A DNA stretch of 64,000 bases from Cricetomys ansorgei (Eukaryota; Chordata; Mammalia; Rodentia; Nesomyidae). A program made the position numbers and the translations under genes. The stretch covers positions 2,350,501-2,414,500 of the forward strand of contig JAMJFZ010000597.1 in NCBI GenBank assembly GCA_026225945.1, written 5' to 3'. The notes under the pieces were generated by a model that did no database searches, was not told the origin of the DNA, and was given only the letters and a program-made list of their open reading frames with translations. Positions 22,010 through 33,763 of this stretch are shown one piece after another. The first letter of the stretch is position 1, and the number at the start of each line of letters is the position of its first letter.

Positions 22010-23590
22010 TTTTTATTATAAAGCAATGTTCAACATAATAAAGCTGACATGTCTATTTGTAAAAATTGTGGAAAGTAAGGATTTTAGCCATGGGCAAATT
22101 ATGTCAGAATATTGTATTAATCCTTAACTCTGCAAAAGGGAATACAGTTCGTGAGAGCATATGTGGGACTAATTTTGAACTGTCTTTTCTGTTCAATTGA
22201 TGTACTTATCTGTCTTCTCACCTATTTTATACTGTTCTCTTTGAATTTGTGGTAATTCCTTGTACAGAGAGCAAAACTAGCTGATTATGTTCTCTTATAG
22301 ATATTTTTATCACTACTTCTGGCTATTATGTACTTCATTACAAAATTACCTTGTTATTTTAAAGGTAATTTTACAACATCATTGCTTGTTAACCTAAAAC
22401 CAGAGAGTCTTAAATATATAGAGCAATTTTGGAAAATTGGCACGTTGGTAATATTGAGGTTTACAGTTCATAAGCATGATATAGCTTTTTGCACTTAATC
22501 AAATGTACAAGAAAAAAAGCTGAGAGCCAAAATGAAATAGTGCGATGTGTCCGGTGTCTTCCTTGTCTGACTCCAGCCCCCGATGCTGTGGTCAGCACAG
22601 ATGGACTCTCAGAGACTCACAAAAGAAGTAGGATTTTCCTCAATGAACTCTGCTGAGACAGAAGGCAAAGAGCAGGACTGGCTCATTCCTCGAGACAGTT
22701 ATGTTTAGGGTTTCACATAAAGAATTGCAAAAATCTGGAAAGCATGTCACAGTGAGAGGGACAACAGGAACTATGGATGCTTAAATTTAGAAAATGATAA
22801 GACAGCAGAGGCATGATAGCTCTAGACAAGCAGTTGAGGGCTATGGAAGGAAAATAGATGGTTTGCACCATTAAAAGATTCGTGCAAAACTCATAGGATT
22901 TAAAACATATCTTAAAAATGACAGAGCTAGCCTCAAGGGCAGTACTTCCTGTTACTAACATAACCGGACCACATCTAGGGAAGGGCTCAAAATGGAGAGA
23001 TAGAATGCATTGGTGAACGGGCGGCAGCTGTCGATCCACTGCATTTCACAATTCCCTAGATACAGACCTCAGCTCAACCATCAGAGGAACTAAATTATTA
23101 CTTAATATAAGGAAAATGTTTGAAAACGTTAAAGGAATTAATACATTCTCATGCCACTTATCACCTGCATTTCCTATTTCTGGAAAATGCCTTAAAAACC
23201 TTAAGAATTGCAGTAACACCGTTAGAAGGAAGCTATGTCTCTATGATTACCTAAGGACCTTGTGTAGAATTTCAGCACCAGAGTAACACGATTCTCGAAG
23301 GGAATGGAGTTGTGAGAATGTGTACATAGCAGTGGGATGCATTTTTAAACTTAACTGGGATGGATTTGGGAGTTCTCAGTTTGATGAGTTTGATGTAGTA
23401 TTTCTGTTGTGAGCTGACTAAGGAAGATAGAAAGCACTTTACAAATAATATTAACTAAAATATAATTTTCCAAATGGAAACTCTATTATTTATGCCTCTA
23501 AATTAGAAATAATTAAATGGATCAGGAGGTGTTTTTAGTATTAAGGATTCAAAACTGCATCCAACCTCTCCACTCAGCCAAACCTGTACA
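22010..23590. other. Non-coding stretch, nothing firmly identified
   Basis: The part 22540-23050 is less AT-rich and contains a 108-aa minus frame (22713-23039) without recognisable motifs. It could be an old LTR or ERV remnant, but I see no diagnostic ends. The rest is AT-rich. Confidence 0.4.
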
Positions 23591-23735
23591 TCCTTCTCCA
23601 GGGACCAGGCTGGACCAGAAGAGTGTGGTGAATCCCCAAGACTTGGAATTATAGATGGTTGTGAACCACAGTGTGGGTTCTAAAATTGTACTATGTGTTC
23701 TTAACCACTGAGCCATCTCTTCAGTTTCTCCAATC
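23590..23735 (-). mobile_element. B2/B3-like SINE, antisense
   Basis: The plus strand ends 'gttcttaaccactgagccatctcttcagt', the reverse complement of a B2/B3 tRNA-like head, preceded by 'tagatggttgtgaaccacagtgtgggttct'. Positional copies with the same flanks are at 31205-31345 and 46680-46800, so the insertion predates the duplication of this unit. Confidence 0.8.
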
Positions 23736-23813
23736 TCCTCTTAATTTTACTCTGCATCCCTTTGTATTTTATCTCTAGTTTTGTCTATCCTGTTCTTTGT
23801 TTGTTTCTGTTTC

Positions 23814-23814
<1 letters not shown>

Positions 23815-23849
<35 letters not shown>
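23815..23849. repeat. (GT)n microsatellite
   Basis: About 17 GT units. At the paralogous site 31440-31490 the repeat is instead a CT/GT-rich pyrimidine tract. Confidence 0.97.
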
Positions 23850-23850
<1 letters not shown>

Positions 23851-26199
23851 AGAGCACAAATTGTTTGAGTTGTTTCTTTCCATCCACTCTGTAAGTCCAG
23901 AGATTAGAATCAGATCAACAGGGTTGGTGGCATCAACTTTTCCCACTGAGCCTCTGCTTCTTCATCTTAACAACTCCCGTGTTGGGAGCTGTATACTTAC
24001 CTCTCTTGATAGCATGTTCCTAGTCTTTATCACTTGACAAATATCTCACACGATCTAGTAAAATTTTTAAGGTATATCTGACTACTGAGATTTAGAACAT
24101 TAGTCAAGTGATCCTCAAATTCCAACACATAAAGATTAGCCTCCCCATAAACATTGAATCTACATCTCTGAGGTCAGAAAGTTCAATTCTTTCCTATATT
24201 TTATGTTAGTACCAGATGAACTTGAATAATTGAAAAATTTACAGGTTAATAACCAATAAAAAACATTAATTTACATATCTATGAAATTTTCTAACATTTT
24301 TTTAAATGTTTGAGCACAGTTTAGGAAGTAAGCAGGGAAAAGGCAACAAAAATCACTACCTTTAGGTCTTCCTTCATGATCTAAACTTCTTTATGGAATA
24401 TTGTCTAGAGTTTTAGAATTATTTTACAGGTAGATACAGGACAACCATTGAGTCTAGATGTTGAGTATTTACTGTATTGTAGAACCACGTAGATAATAAA
24501 GAAATGTTACTGATTAAAAGAACTTGACAAAATTGATGCTTCAGTAGAGAGTACATTAGAGTAGAGGCAATATTTTAAAACTTAGAATGTGGTTGAGAAG
24601 AATAAATAGAACTGATATGATCTACCAAAGTAGCTTTGGCCATGGTTGGTGTTTTTAGCTTAGGTAGGCTATCAATGATCCCCATGGGCAAGTGACATTT
24701 GAGTAGGAAACTGAGAAGGTCTTATATGTATGGAGAGTAAGCTAAAAGCTGTCAAATAGAAAATAGCAGGCATGCTGATCTTGAAAATCTCAAGAAATAA
24801 AAGACAAGCCAAGGTAATTCAAGGAGAGAATCAAGTTAGATAGAGGAGTATCTGAATTCTATTCTGACATAGATAGAAGGAATTAAAATCTCTAAATAGG
24901 ACCATATTTATAAACATTATATGTGTTGTATAATTTGTCTTGTGAAACTAACAAGCTAAAATATCCACCAACTTGGTAAGACATGTCTACTGCAGCTATA
25001 GTGGTACAAACATCATGGGAGCAACTACACAATTTTCTGACAACTCTACGCAGGAGTGGAGTACAAGTGTGGGAGAATGACAAACTCACAAAGTAGCTTG
25101 TTCTTCTATGAGATCCAGAAAAATGTCATGCACAATTGTGCCTTGAAATGACATGTATAGAACATGCCTTTAGAAATAAAACGCAGGAGTGTTTTTAATA
25201 GGGGAATTAACAGTATACATATTAAGAAAAGAAAAAGGGAAGAGAAAGACTGGCAATGTACATTACTAAGGGAGAAACATGCCAGAAAGAGAGAGAACTG
25301 CTCATCAAAAAACGTTAAAAAGCCAAAATGCAGTTTTTTGGTATGTAGATGTTTGTCAGGTCTCAGGAGGATCCAGTTTGATATCCAGATGTTAGTCACT
25401 TTCAGAAGTCAGTCACACTCAAGAAGGAGCCAGTGTCCTTCCTCCTGCAACTTATAAGCTTCAAGGTTATTTTGTTTACTACTAAAAAACATTTCACACA
25501 ATAATCCATTAATGGTTGAATGTTACTGTTGGCTGAATAATATCTCCATCTGCCTCAAGCAGATATTGGCCTCAAACAGGGCAGGGTGCCATGCAGGCAT
25601 CAAAGAAAGGGTTTGTATGGTTTTTAACTCTTTGGTGCATATTTATTTTTTCTCTATCTAGGCTCTTTTTGCTTCTATCTGTTAAAGGCTTGTCTCTTCC
25701 TGGAAGGACCAACTGCCTACCCCAGGAACAGCCTTACAATGTGCTATCAGTATGCACAGGTAGCTCTACACATGCCAGGACTTAGAAGCTTGCAAGGTAT
25801 TTTACAATTACAATTACTTTTGAGTAAAATGGCTATGTCCCCTTCTCAGCCAACAATAGTCAGCTCAGGTATTAATTTAGATACTACTAGGCCATGTAGA
25901 CATTATTATTATTGATGAAAGGCTTTTTGTCACCATTACAGCAAGGAGGAGAGGGGGCAAAGTGGCTGGTGAGAGAAATTTCCTAGCCAGAGAGTCTGGA
26001 ACTTTGTCATGCATACTTTATCCATGTTACCAGGGTATTGGGGCTCCAACATAATTCCACAAAATGAATCTAACACGTAATACCACTACCAGGACCAAAA
26101 CTTATGCTAAAGGGGCCATAGACCATAGGGAAGAAACTACTACCATCATTCTGTTAAATAGACATACTATAAAATCAATATGCAAAGACTTGCCATTAT

Positions 26200-26880
26200 A
26201 CTCATAGGTTAGTTCATCTCCAACCCTTAGCAGAGTAGCTTCTTTTTACAGTAGATGATGATTAACACACAACTTGTCAATGTGCTGAGAAGAGACTGGA
26301 TTGGATTGCTCACCACTAAAAGGGACATCTGTGCCACACCCTTTGTCTTCAAGCTCAAGAACTATTGTGAAAGAATGGACAGAAAGACTGTAAGAGCCAG
26401 ACGTGGTAAAAGAGTAGAAAGATATTTGGTTTTTAACACTCATATATGGTTTAATATATGAACTCACAGCAACTGTGTACAAGCTCAAATCAGACAAAAT
26501 CTCAGCATGCAGAGGGGAGGTAGGCATGAAGTCCACAATTTGCTAAGGTACTAATGACATTTGATATCTGCCAGGGGAAGGAGATTCAAATGTTTTAAGA
26601 GTGTGGTCCTGATAAGCTAACCACACATAAATGCATGCCTACACACCTAAGTGTATACAGGCAGTACTAGTTGGATTTGCAGAAAGAAAAAAGAAGGTAG
26701 TGTTGGGTGTGTAGGAGATGGAGCTACAGGCCTGAGAGGAATTGGGAGAGAATTGAACATGATCAAAATATATTGCATAATATTCTCAAAGACACATTTC
26801 AAAATACAAAAAGAGAAATGCAGGGAAATAAAATGGCTATGTATACTGGGAGACAAGGAGATGAGAGGAAAAGGAGTAAC
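26200..26880 (+). mobile_element. LINE-1 (Lx-like) 3' UTR on the 3' side of OR-3
   Basis: 'gtagcttctttttacagtagatgatgattaacacacaact', 'gagacg..agagtc' decay, 'gtaagagcca', 'tgttttaagagtgtggtcctgataagcta', then a G/A-rich end and A-rich tail near 26815-26835. Copies in the same place relative to OR-4 (32860-33540) and OR-7 (48640-49330), and a better-preserved relative at 63060-63690, show it was part of the ancestral unit. Confidence 0.65.
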
Positions 26881-26912
26881 CAGAAGACTAAGAACCAAAC
26901 CTGAGATGATGG

Positions 26913-27917
26913 TCACATCGGTCTTGGCTGGTTACCAATACTATGTAAAGTTTTACAGAACAACTGATTACTCAGTGAAATTTTTCTCTTATAAAGTTGT
27001 TCCTTCAGAGCCTCCTTAATCTCATTATTTCGGAGGCTGTAGATGAGGGGGTTCAACATGGGGATCACCACTGTGTAGAACACAGATACGACCTTGTTCT
27101 GGTCAGTGGAGTAGCTGGACTTGGGCATCACGTAAATAAATATGATGGTCCCATAGTAGACAGTGACTGCAGTGAGGTGGGAGGTGCAGGTGGAGAAGGC
27201 CTTGTGGCGGCCCTCAGTGGAGCGCATCCTCAGGATGGTGATGAGGATGTAGAAATAGGAGACGGCTATCACAAACAATGTGGTCATAGTGACTGAGCCA
27301 GCAGAAAATGAGATAACGACTCCAGAGGCACTGACGTCAGAACAGGAGAGTTTCAGCAAAGGAGCAAAATCACAGAAAAAGTGATTGATTATATTTGGGC
27401 CACAGAAATGAAAAGAAAAGAAATAAACTATGACAATAGAAGGACTGAGAAAACTCCCTATATAAGATCCTACCACCAACTGTACACAGACCTGTGTGGA
27501 CATTTTGGTGGAATAAAGCAGTGGGTTGCAGATGGCCATGAAGCGATCATAAGCCATGGCAGCCAGAAGGAAAAACTCAGCTGTCCCAAAGAAAGCAACT
27601 GAGCCGAGCTGAATGCCACACCCAAGGTAGGAGATGGTAGTTTTCTTTACCAGGAAGTTGACAAGCATATTGGGTGTGACAGAAGATGAGAAGCCTATGT
27701 CAACAAAAGCCAAGTGGCTGAGAAAAAAGTACATGGGGTGGTGGAGCTGGGAGGAGACTCTGATGAGAAGGATGGTGCTCAGGTTCCCAGACACGGTCAC
27801 CAGGTAGATGCACAGGATGATGGTGAAGAGGACGACTCTAAGGACGGGGTCATCTGTTAAGCCCAATAAAATGAACTCTGTCACTGCAGTGTGGTTCCCA
27901 TCCTCCAGGAGAGCCAT
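26913..27917 (-). CDS. Olfactory receptor OR-3, family 5 subfamily P-like, intact with extended C-tail
   Basis: 334 aa, starting at the family ATG (27915-27917), 30 nt after the acceptor (AG complement 27948-27949). Motifs: NHT 8-10, [10 protein letters not shown] 61-70, [10 protein letters not shown] 121-130, [22 protein letters not shown] in loop 2, [10 protein letters not shown] 239-248, [12 protein letters not shown] 286-297. The C-tail is about 20 residues longer than in the 314-aa relatives because the stop after 'KRKIS..' is not kept. The added residues read through sequence that is 3' UTR elsewhere. TM4-TM5 carry many substitutions relative to OR-4 and OR-7, while the first ~70 residues are the same. 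Predicted intron 27948-29889. Confidence 0.95.
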   Translation of the reverse strand: MALLEDGNHTAVTEFILLGLTDDPVLRVVLFTIILCIYLVTVSGNLSTILLIRVSSQLHHPMYFFLSHLAFVDIGFSSSVTPNMLVNFLVKKTTISYLGCGIQLGSVAFFGTAEFFLLAAMAYDRFMAICNPLLYSTKMSTQVCVQLVVGSYIGSFLSPSIVIVYFFSFHFCGPNIINHFFCDFAPLLKLSCSDVSASGVVISFSAGSVTMTTLFVIAVSYFYILITILRMRSTEGRHKAFSTCTSHLTAVTVYYGTIIFIYVMPKSSYSTDQNKVVSVFYTVVIPMLNPLIYSLRNNEIKEALKEQLYKRKISLSNQLFCKTLHSIGNQPRPM

Positions 27918-28236
27918 GGGGACAATGTAGTTGCTGCCAGATCAAGGCTGTCATGGAGACATTACAGGAAGGGGTTTATAAATAAATCTTTCATTTCATT
28001 TAATATGTACGTGGAGAGCATGACAAGCTAAAATAGTATCCAAAAACACTGGTCCCACAAAGGATGTTTTTCTCAGGGTTTTCATTGTTTAAACATTTCT
28101 ATGTAATACGTTCTTCAAGTTATTTAAGTAGAAATGCTAGAAAAGTGGTATAAATAAGAAATAATTTTTATTTCCATTCATTTATAATAAATCATTCCTA
28201 ATCACCATTAAATTAAATATTAACATCGTAAGACTT

Positions 28237-28425
28237 AGCCTGGAGAGAAGGCATGGCAGGCAATTGTTCTTGCTAACAAGTCTGCTCCTGGAGCAGAGTT
28301 TGATCTTGGAACCCACATGGTTCCAAAGAGAGGAGGAAACTAACTCCTGAATGTTGTCCTTTGACATCCATATGTATGATGTGGTACCTTTACCACTCCC
28401 TTTACACAAATAAATGGATAAATGA
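28237..28425 (+). mobile_element. B2/B3-like SINE in the OR-3 intron
   Basis: 'cctggagagaaggcatggcaggcaattgttcttgc', 'gagtttgatcttggaacccacatggttccaaagagaggaggaaactaactcctgaatgttgtcctttgacatccatatg', A-rich tail. Related elements in the same gene part: 35088-35285 (OR-4) and 50725-50912 (OR-7). Confidence 0.8.
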
Positions 28426-28679
28426 AATAACATGAATCTTAGAAAATAACAGCATATTTATTATACATATAACTAAGAATTATGTAACATAAACTTAAAT
28501 GATTGTTAACTTTCATTGAGTGCTTACTTAATCACCAACATGAGATTTTTAAAAAATTGTGCATGTCTATTCTTATTTCCATGAAAAAGCGTTAAGTTCT
28601 TTTATAATTTCCATTTTACAGCAGAAAAATGAGTAACGTATATGTTATTTAATAAACATGTGTGTGTGAAAAACATATT

Positions 28680-28735
28680 CACTCACACATATACACACAC
28701 ACACACACATATATAATTCTGCCCCTTAATATATA
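28680..28735. repeat. (CA)n/(TA)n short tandem repeat
   Basis: Mixed 'cacacatatacacacacacacacacatatata'. Confidence 0.9.
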
Positions 28736-28754
28736 TATGGTGACAATATTATGG

Positions 28755-28975
28755 GTCTTGAGAGGTTGATCAGTGGTTCAGAGAAAGCACTTGCTGCACT
28801 TGCGGAGGACCTGGGTTTGATCCTGATCACCCACATGCTTTCTCACAGCTCTGTTTTTACTGTCCCTGGGACCCAAGGCCGTCTTTAGTTCCTCACATGG
28901 GCCAGGAATACATAGGATGTTCATATTTTTAGTCAATAAACACTCATATACACAAAGTAAAAGTAACAGATCTTT
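28755..28975 (+). mobile_element. B2-like SINE in the OR-3 intron
   Basis: 'ttgagaggttgatcagtggttcagagaaagcacttgctgcacttgcggaggacctgggtttgatcctgatcacccacatg' matches the tRNA-like head and body of rodent B2, followed by diverged sequence and an A-rich end. A related element is at 51390-51600 in the OR-7 intron. Confidence 0.8.
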
Positions 28976-29887
28976 TTAAAGTGTATAATGTATTAACACA
29001 AGGAAGTTGAACTCAGTCTATTACTTTTAGTAATCTCACTATGAATGAAAGGTGGCATGGAGTTCAGCATATATACAACCTAGGGACAGACCGAAGGATA
29101 GCATTTCAGCTTTCCCATGGCTAATACATAGGAAGGTGCTTTGTTGGTGACTTTGATCACAAAGTCTATTCAACTAAAGAGATCATAGTAAATTTACACT
29201 GGAACATACTATTTTAATCTCATTAAATACTTTAAATACATAGATCATTGTTCCTTAACATAACTTGAAATATCAATTTTTATTATCATATAATATATTA
29301 ATAATATTTTGCACCTTCTTTTTAATTTTGTTTAGGCAAATTCTTTCACAGTATTACAGTGCTTACTAATTGTAGTGTGATATAATGAATTCCCATGATT
29401 TTCATCACAGAACACTGATCAATAAATATTCAAACTAGGAAGTCAGGAGGTTTACCAAGTTCACCCAGCAAGGGGCAGATTGACTCTCATCCCTCACTTT
29501 CTATGATACATCCTCCTTTGTCTGCAATAGTGCCTGTGATGCTGGAACATTCAGTCCATAAACAAGCATGTCTCTGCACAGGACATTCCCTGACAGTAAG
29601 CAGACACAGCATTTCAAAGCTGGCAAACTTGTTAGCCTTTCGTCTGAACACTTTGTGTGCATATGTTGGTTTCTTGTCGGGATAAATGGAATCTTTGAAA
29701 ACTTAGTTTTATGCCTGATCATTCTCAATAATTTGCCTATCTAAATGTAAGGTCATTCTATAAAAGTTTGTTTATTTCCCCTCTGCTACATGATTTCTTG
29801 ACTCCTAACTTGTTAACCAACATAGTTTGTAAATACAGTGTATTTCACAGAACAAAGTATCTTCATTTACCAACAAATCGAAATCTT

Positions 29888-30060
29888 ACCTGTCGGTATA
29901 AGAATTCATTTCAATTAAGAAGTTCAAAGTTATTATGTTTTTATAGCTGCAAAGCTGTCTCTACTGTCATCATTTGTCACTGGGAATAAGGGCTCACTGA
30001 GGCTTTAGACTCCGGTGTGAATATAAATCCTCAGGGATGACTACCTCATTCCCAGTGAGT
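29888..30060 (-). promoter_or_regulatory. Putative OR-3 promoter and non-coding exon 1 with splice donor
   Basis: Minus strand: EBF-like TCCCTGAGGA (30028-30037), TATAAAA (29939-29945), then 'gaccgacag'-type end CAG|GTAAGA with donor GT at 29888-29889, about 56 nt from the TATA box. It matches the OR-4 and OR-7 blocks base for base over long stretches. Confidence 0.55.
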
Positions 30061-30169
30061 ACTGAGCCATTCACTTCACAAAATCATAAGTAATTTTCAG
30101 GAGCCTGTCAATCTTAAGTGATTCTTTTCCTCTTTATGTATTTCCCAATACCAAAATAGTCTAAGAAAA

Positions 30170-30830
30170 TGGAGTCCCTACACCTTCTCCATGGGAGTGA
30201 GATCTTCCTCTTTATCACAAGTAGGATGTTCTTAACTGGATCCTTTAGGAATTGAATTCCATAGATTGAAAAAGGAATATGTTAATAGATAAGAGGTAAT
30301 CTGAGTCATGTTTTGAGTTTGTAGGATAAGATACCACAAGAGGAATTCTGTTGATAACACAACTTTTCAACCCCCCACACTAGAAGTAGCAGATTGGAAA
30401 GAGCAGGCTTGTGGGGAGTGACATTTATGAAGCATTAAGAATGGGGTGATAATGGTTAACAGAGGTAGGTATTTTCTCAATTTGTTATATTCAGCCATGA
30501 GATTGTCAAAATGAGAGCCATTCTGTAATTATCTACTCACTAATGAAAAGTATATAAAAAGAAAGTTGGGTCGGGGATGGGAAGTGGTGGCAGATGGTGT
30601 TTACTGGATATAGGTTTCATAAGCTACAAAGTCCGTGTGAAGGCATATTTGTCCTTTCAGAACTACTGAGAGGCTGCATACAAGGTAATGAAGTAGTTAG
30701 TTGTGCTTAGATAATTTTAACACTTATCATTCCAGGAATTTGCCTAAGAAACTAACTCTAGATTTCAGAATACAGAGACCATGTAAATCAGTTTTGAAGA
30801 GCAGTAGAAAATAAGAAAACTACAGATTAA
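30170..30830. other. Non-coding spacer related to 1650-2060
   Basis: No gene. 30195-30370 aligns with 1683-1850. The rest is unidentified spacer between the OR-3 promoter and the duplicated OR-4 unit. Confidence 0.5.
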
Positions 30831-31139
30831 AAAATAATGTTAGGAGACAGGTCTTTCTGTTAGATGTGGATCAATTAAGGAAAATGTGTCATGATTTCCA
30901 CTACCCAGATACGGTGAATGGGTGCTGTGATCCACACTACTCTCTTGTTGAGTTTCCAAGGTAAAATAGGAAAGGAGAGGCTAATACATGTCTGAGTAAA
31001 ATCTGCTACTAAGACTATGGGCATTTCTGTCAGAGGAACAGATACTCATTTTGAGATTCAAGACTAGGGTAAAAAATGATTAATTTCTTAATTTCACATA
31101 AAGAAACTCTCTCCAATATCCTCTTTAAAAAAAATTTAT

Positions 31140-31345
31140 CTTTACGTTGTGTATGAATGGTTTGTCTGCATGGATCTGCATCATATGCATTCATGGCTTC
31201 TGTAGAAGTCATAAGGGCATGCTGAATGTCCTAGACTTGGAATTGTATATAGTTGTGAGCCACAGTGTGGGTTCTGGGAACTGAAAGCAGATCCTCTGAA
31301 AGAGTAGTATGTGCTCTTAATCACTCCCCCACCTCTTCAGTCCAC
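31140..31345 (-). mobile_element. B2/B3-like SINE, antisense
   Basis: The plus strand reads 'ttgtctgcatggatctgcatcatatgcattcatg', 'gtcctagacttggaattgtatatagttgtgagccacagtgtgggttctgggaactgaa', 'gtgctcttaatcactcccccacctcttcagt'. Positional copy of 23590-23735. Confidence 0.8.
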
Positions 31346-31439
31346 CCGGTTTCCTATTAATCCCACCCTATGTCCCCTTGTCTTGTATCTCCTCTCTATC
31401 TACCGTTTTTCTTTATTTTCCTCTGTTTCTTTGAGCATT

Positions 31440-31494
31440 TCTCTCTCTCTGTGTCTCTCTCTGTCTTTCTCTTTCCCTCTCACTCCCCCCACCC
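31440..31494. repeat. Pyrimidine-rich low-complexity tract
   Basis: CT-rich run ('tctctctctctgtgtctctctctgtc...cccccc'). Confidence 0.9.
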
Positions 31495-32859
31495 TCTGGC
31501 TCGCTGTGTATATATAAGAGCACAACGTGTGAGTTGTTTCTTACATTTTCCCAAGTAGGTCCCAGGGCTCAAAGCCGGATTATCAGGCATGGTGGCATTG
31601 AATTTTCCCACTGAGCCTTTTCCTGATTTTAAGAACTCATGTGTTGGCAGCTGTATACCTACCTCTCCTGATAGCATGTTTCTAGTCTCAATTACCTTAC
31701 AAATATCTCAAAATATCCGGTAAAATTTTAAGGTACATCTGACTACTGAGACCTCTATAAACCTCAAATTACTGAACATAAAGCTTAGCCTCCAATAAAA
31801 ACTGAATATGCATACTCTGCGGTCAGAATGCACAACTGTTTCCTATGTTTTACATTATTGTTAGCTGAGGTTGGATAATTGAGAAATGATAAGCTAGTGA
31901 CCACTAAGCAACATTAATTTACATATCCGTAAAGGTTTGCAGTTTTTCCACATGTTTCAGGATAATTTAAGAGGAAGGCAGAGACTAGGCATGCAAATCC
32001 AGTGGTTTCTGCCTTCAAAACCTTAAATACTTTTTGGAATATTGTGACAGAGATTTGAAATTGTTTTACAGGTAGATACAGGCTAACCATGGAGCCATTC
32101 ACTCCATTTAGTTGTTGAATATTTATTACATTGTACAACCATAGATACTAAAGATACATTACTGAGCAAAATAATTCTCATGAAATGAATACTTAAACAG
32201 ATACTAGAGAATGATCTAGCTTTTAGAACATATAACATGGTGGGGAAGAATAAATGGAAGTGATGTGAGTGTTAAAGGTATCTGCGGCAGGGATGGGTGA
32301 TGTTAGCTAGGGTATGATAGCAAGGAAATACCCCTGGGACAATGATATTTGAGCAGGAACCTGAGACAGTCTTGTAGGGATGGAGAGTTGGGAAAAAGCT
32401 GCCACATGGAAAATATCAACTGCACAGATCTTGACAAACTCAAGAAATAAAAAGCAAGTCAGGGCAATCCAAGAAGAGACACAAGGAAGATACAAGTGCC
32501 TCTGAATTCTATTCTGACATGAATGGAAGGAATTAAAATTTTTAAATAGGAGTAGCCAAACAGAATCATGATTTTAAATAACTTACTTTTAGTAGAGACA
32601 ATTTTTCTTGTGTACAGTAAAGGTATCCAACATGGTAAGATATGCTGATTGGGGCTATAGTGGCACAAATGTTATGGTAGTGACCAAGTACTTTCTGACT
32701 GGAACTAAGGCCAGATCCACAAGTTGAAACCCACACCTAACACCACTTTCAGGGCCAAAACCTTTGCGAGACATATCATAGAACCTAGGGAACCTATCAC
32801 CATTATCCTAAAAAATGCACATAATAGTAAACCATTTTGCAATGATTTATGATCATACC

Positions 32860-33540
32860 ATACATTAGTACATCTCTGCCCTCATTAACACAGCTTCTTT
32901 TGCAGATAATGGTAATTTATATACAACTTGGGAATGTGAAGAGAATGGCAGACTGTGGAATTCTCAGGTCTAAATGGAACATCTAATTCACATTCTCTTC
33001 TCTCCAAGCTCAAGAGTCATGGTGAAAGACTGGACACAAAGATGTAAGAGCCAGAAGTGGTGGAAGACTACAAAGAATCACAGTTTTGAGACACAACAGA
33101 ATGGTTGTAGATGTGACCTCATGGTGGCTGTTTCAGCACATACCAGCTCAAAATGGAGAAAATCTCTTTGCATGGAAACAGCATGGGGTTATAAAGTCCA
33201 TCCTTAGCTGAGCAATTGCTGGTAATTGATATCTGCCAGATATAAGAAAGTCATCTGCGCCTGATAAGCTAATCATGGTGCAGTGGAATCTTACACAACT
33301 AAATGTATATAGGCAGAACAAGTATTATTTGACAAAAACGTACACGGAGCTGTGTGTGTGTGTGAAGAGGGAGATAAAGGACTGGGAAGAGTTGGAGAGA
33401 GGAGGTGAACAAGATCAAACTATTTTTTATATAATATCCTTGAAAACACATTGAAAAATACAAAAATAGAAATGCAATAAAATACAATAGCTATACGCAC
33501 TAGGAGAAAAGGTGTTGAGAGATAAAAGTAAAAAGAGAAG
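32860..33540 (+). mobile_element. LINE-1 (Lx-like) 3' UTR on the 3' side of OR-4
   Basis: 'cacagcttcttttgcagataatggtaatttatatacaact', 'gtaagagccagaagtggtggaagactac', 'agctgagcaattgctggtaattgatatctgccagatat', 'agtcatctgcgcctgataagctaatca', A-rich end near 33460-33490. Positional copy of 26200-26880. Confidence 0.65.
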
Positions 33541-33625
33541 ATTAATAACCAAACCTGAGATGATGGTCACATTGATCTTGTTGGTTTGCCACTATAATAT
33601 TAATTTTCGAACATAACAGATTCCT

Positions 33626-33656
33626 TTAAAAACAAGTTTTCTTATCAAGCTGCCTC
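33626..33656 (-). pseudogene. Relic tail of another olfactory receptor (about 10 codons)
   Basis: 33590-33656 aligns without gaps to 49368-49430, the 3' flank and last codons of OR-7. Read on the minus strand it gives QLDKKTCF and a stop. Similarity to OR-7 stops within 'gctgcctc' and changes to sequence matching 46010 onward (3' flank of the OR tail there). The rest of this gene is gone, and OR-4 starts about 108 bases further on. Confidence 0.65.
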
Positions 33657-33703
33657 ATTTGCTGTCAGTATATCAACACATTTTCAATCAAATACACTCA
33701 ATT

Positions 33704-33709
33704 TTTATT
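33704..33709 (-). terminator. Likely OR-4 poly(A) signal
   Basis: TTTATT on the plus strand, AATAAA on the minus strand, about 55 nt after the OR-4 stop. Conserved at 46056-46061 and 12943-12948. Confidence 0.5.
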
Positions 33710-33763
33710 ACTATATCTAATGAGAGATTTGTCCTCTATCAAGGAACACTATAACAGATATCT

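Larger units (their letters stand above)
23590..26200. repeat. 3' flank of OR-3, copy of a repeated unit
   Basis: Collinear with 31220-32860 and with 46690-48640. Shared markers: the antisense SINE, the pyrimidine/GT tract, 'catctgactactgaga', 'aaagattagcctcc', 'ttttacaggtagatacagg', 'gagcaggaaac', 'gaattctattctgacat' and 'tatgctgattggggct'-like phrases. No gene is visible in it. Bases 25110-26100 are specific to this copy and unidentified. Confidence 0.75.

Noticed and set aside
28755..28830. tRNA gene
   Set aside because: The tRNA-like stretch is the head of a B2-type SINE. The clover-leaf is not preserved. The same applies to the other SINE heads.
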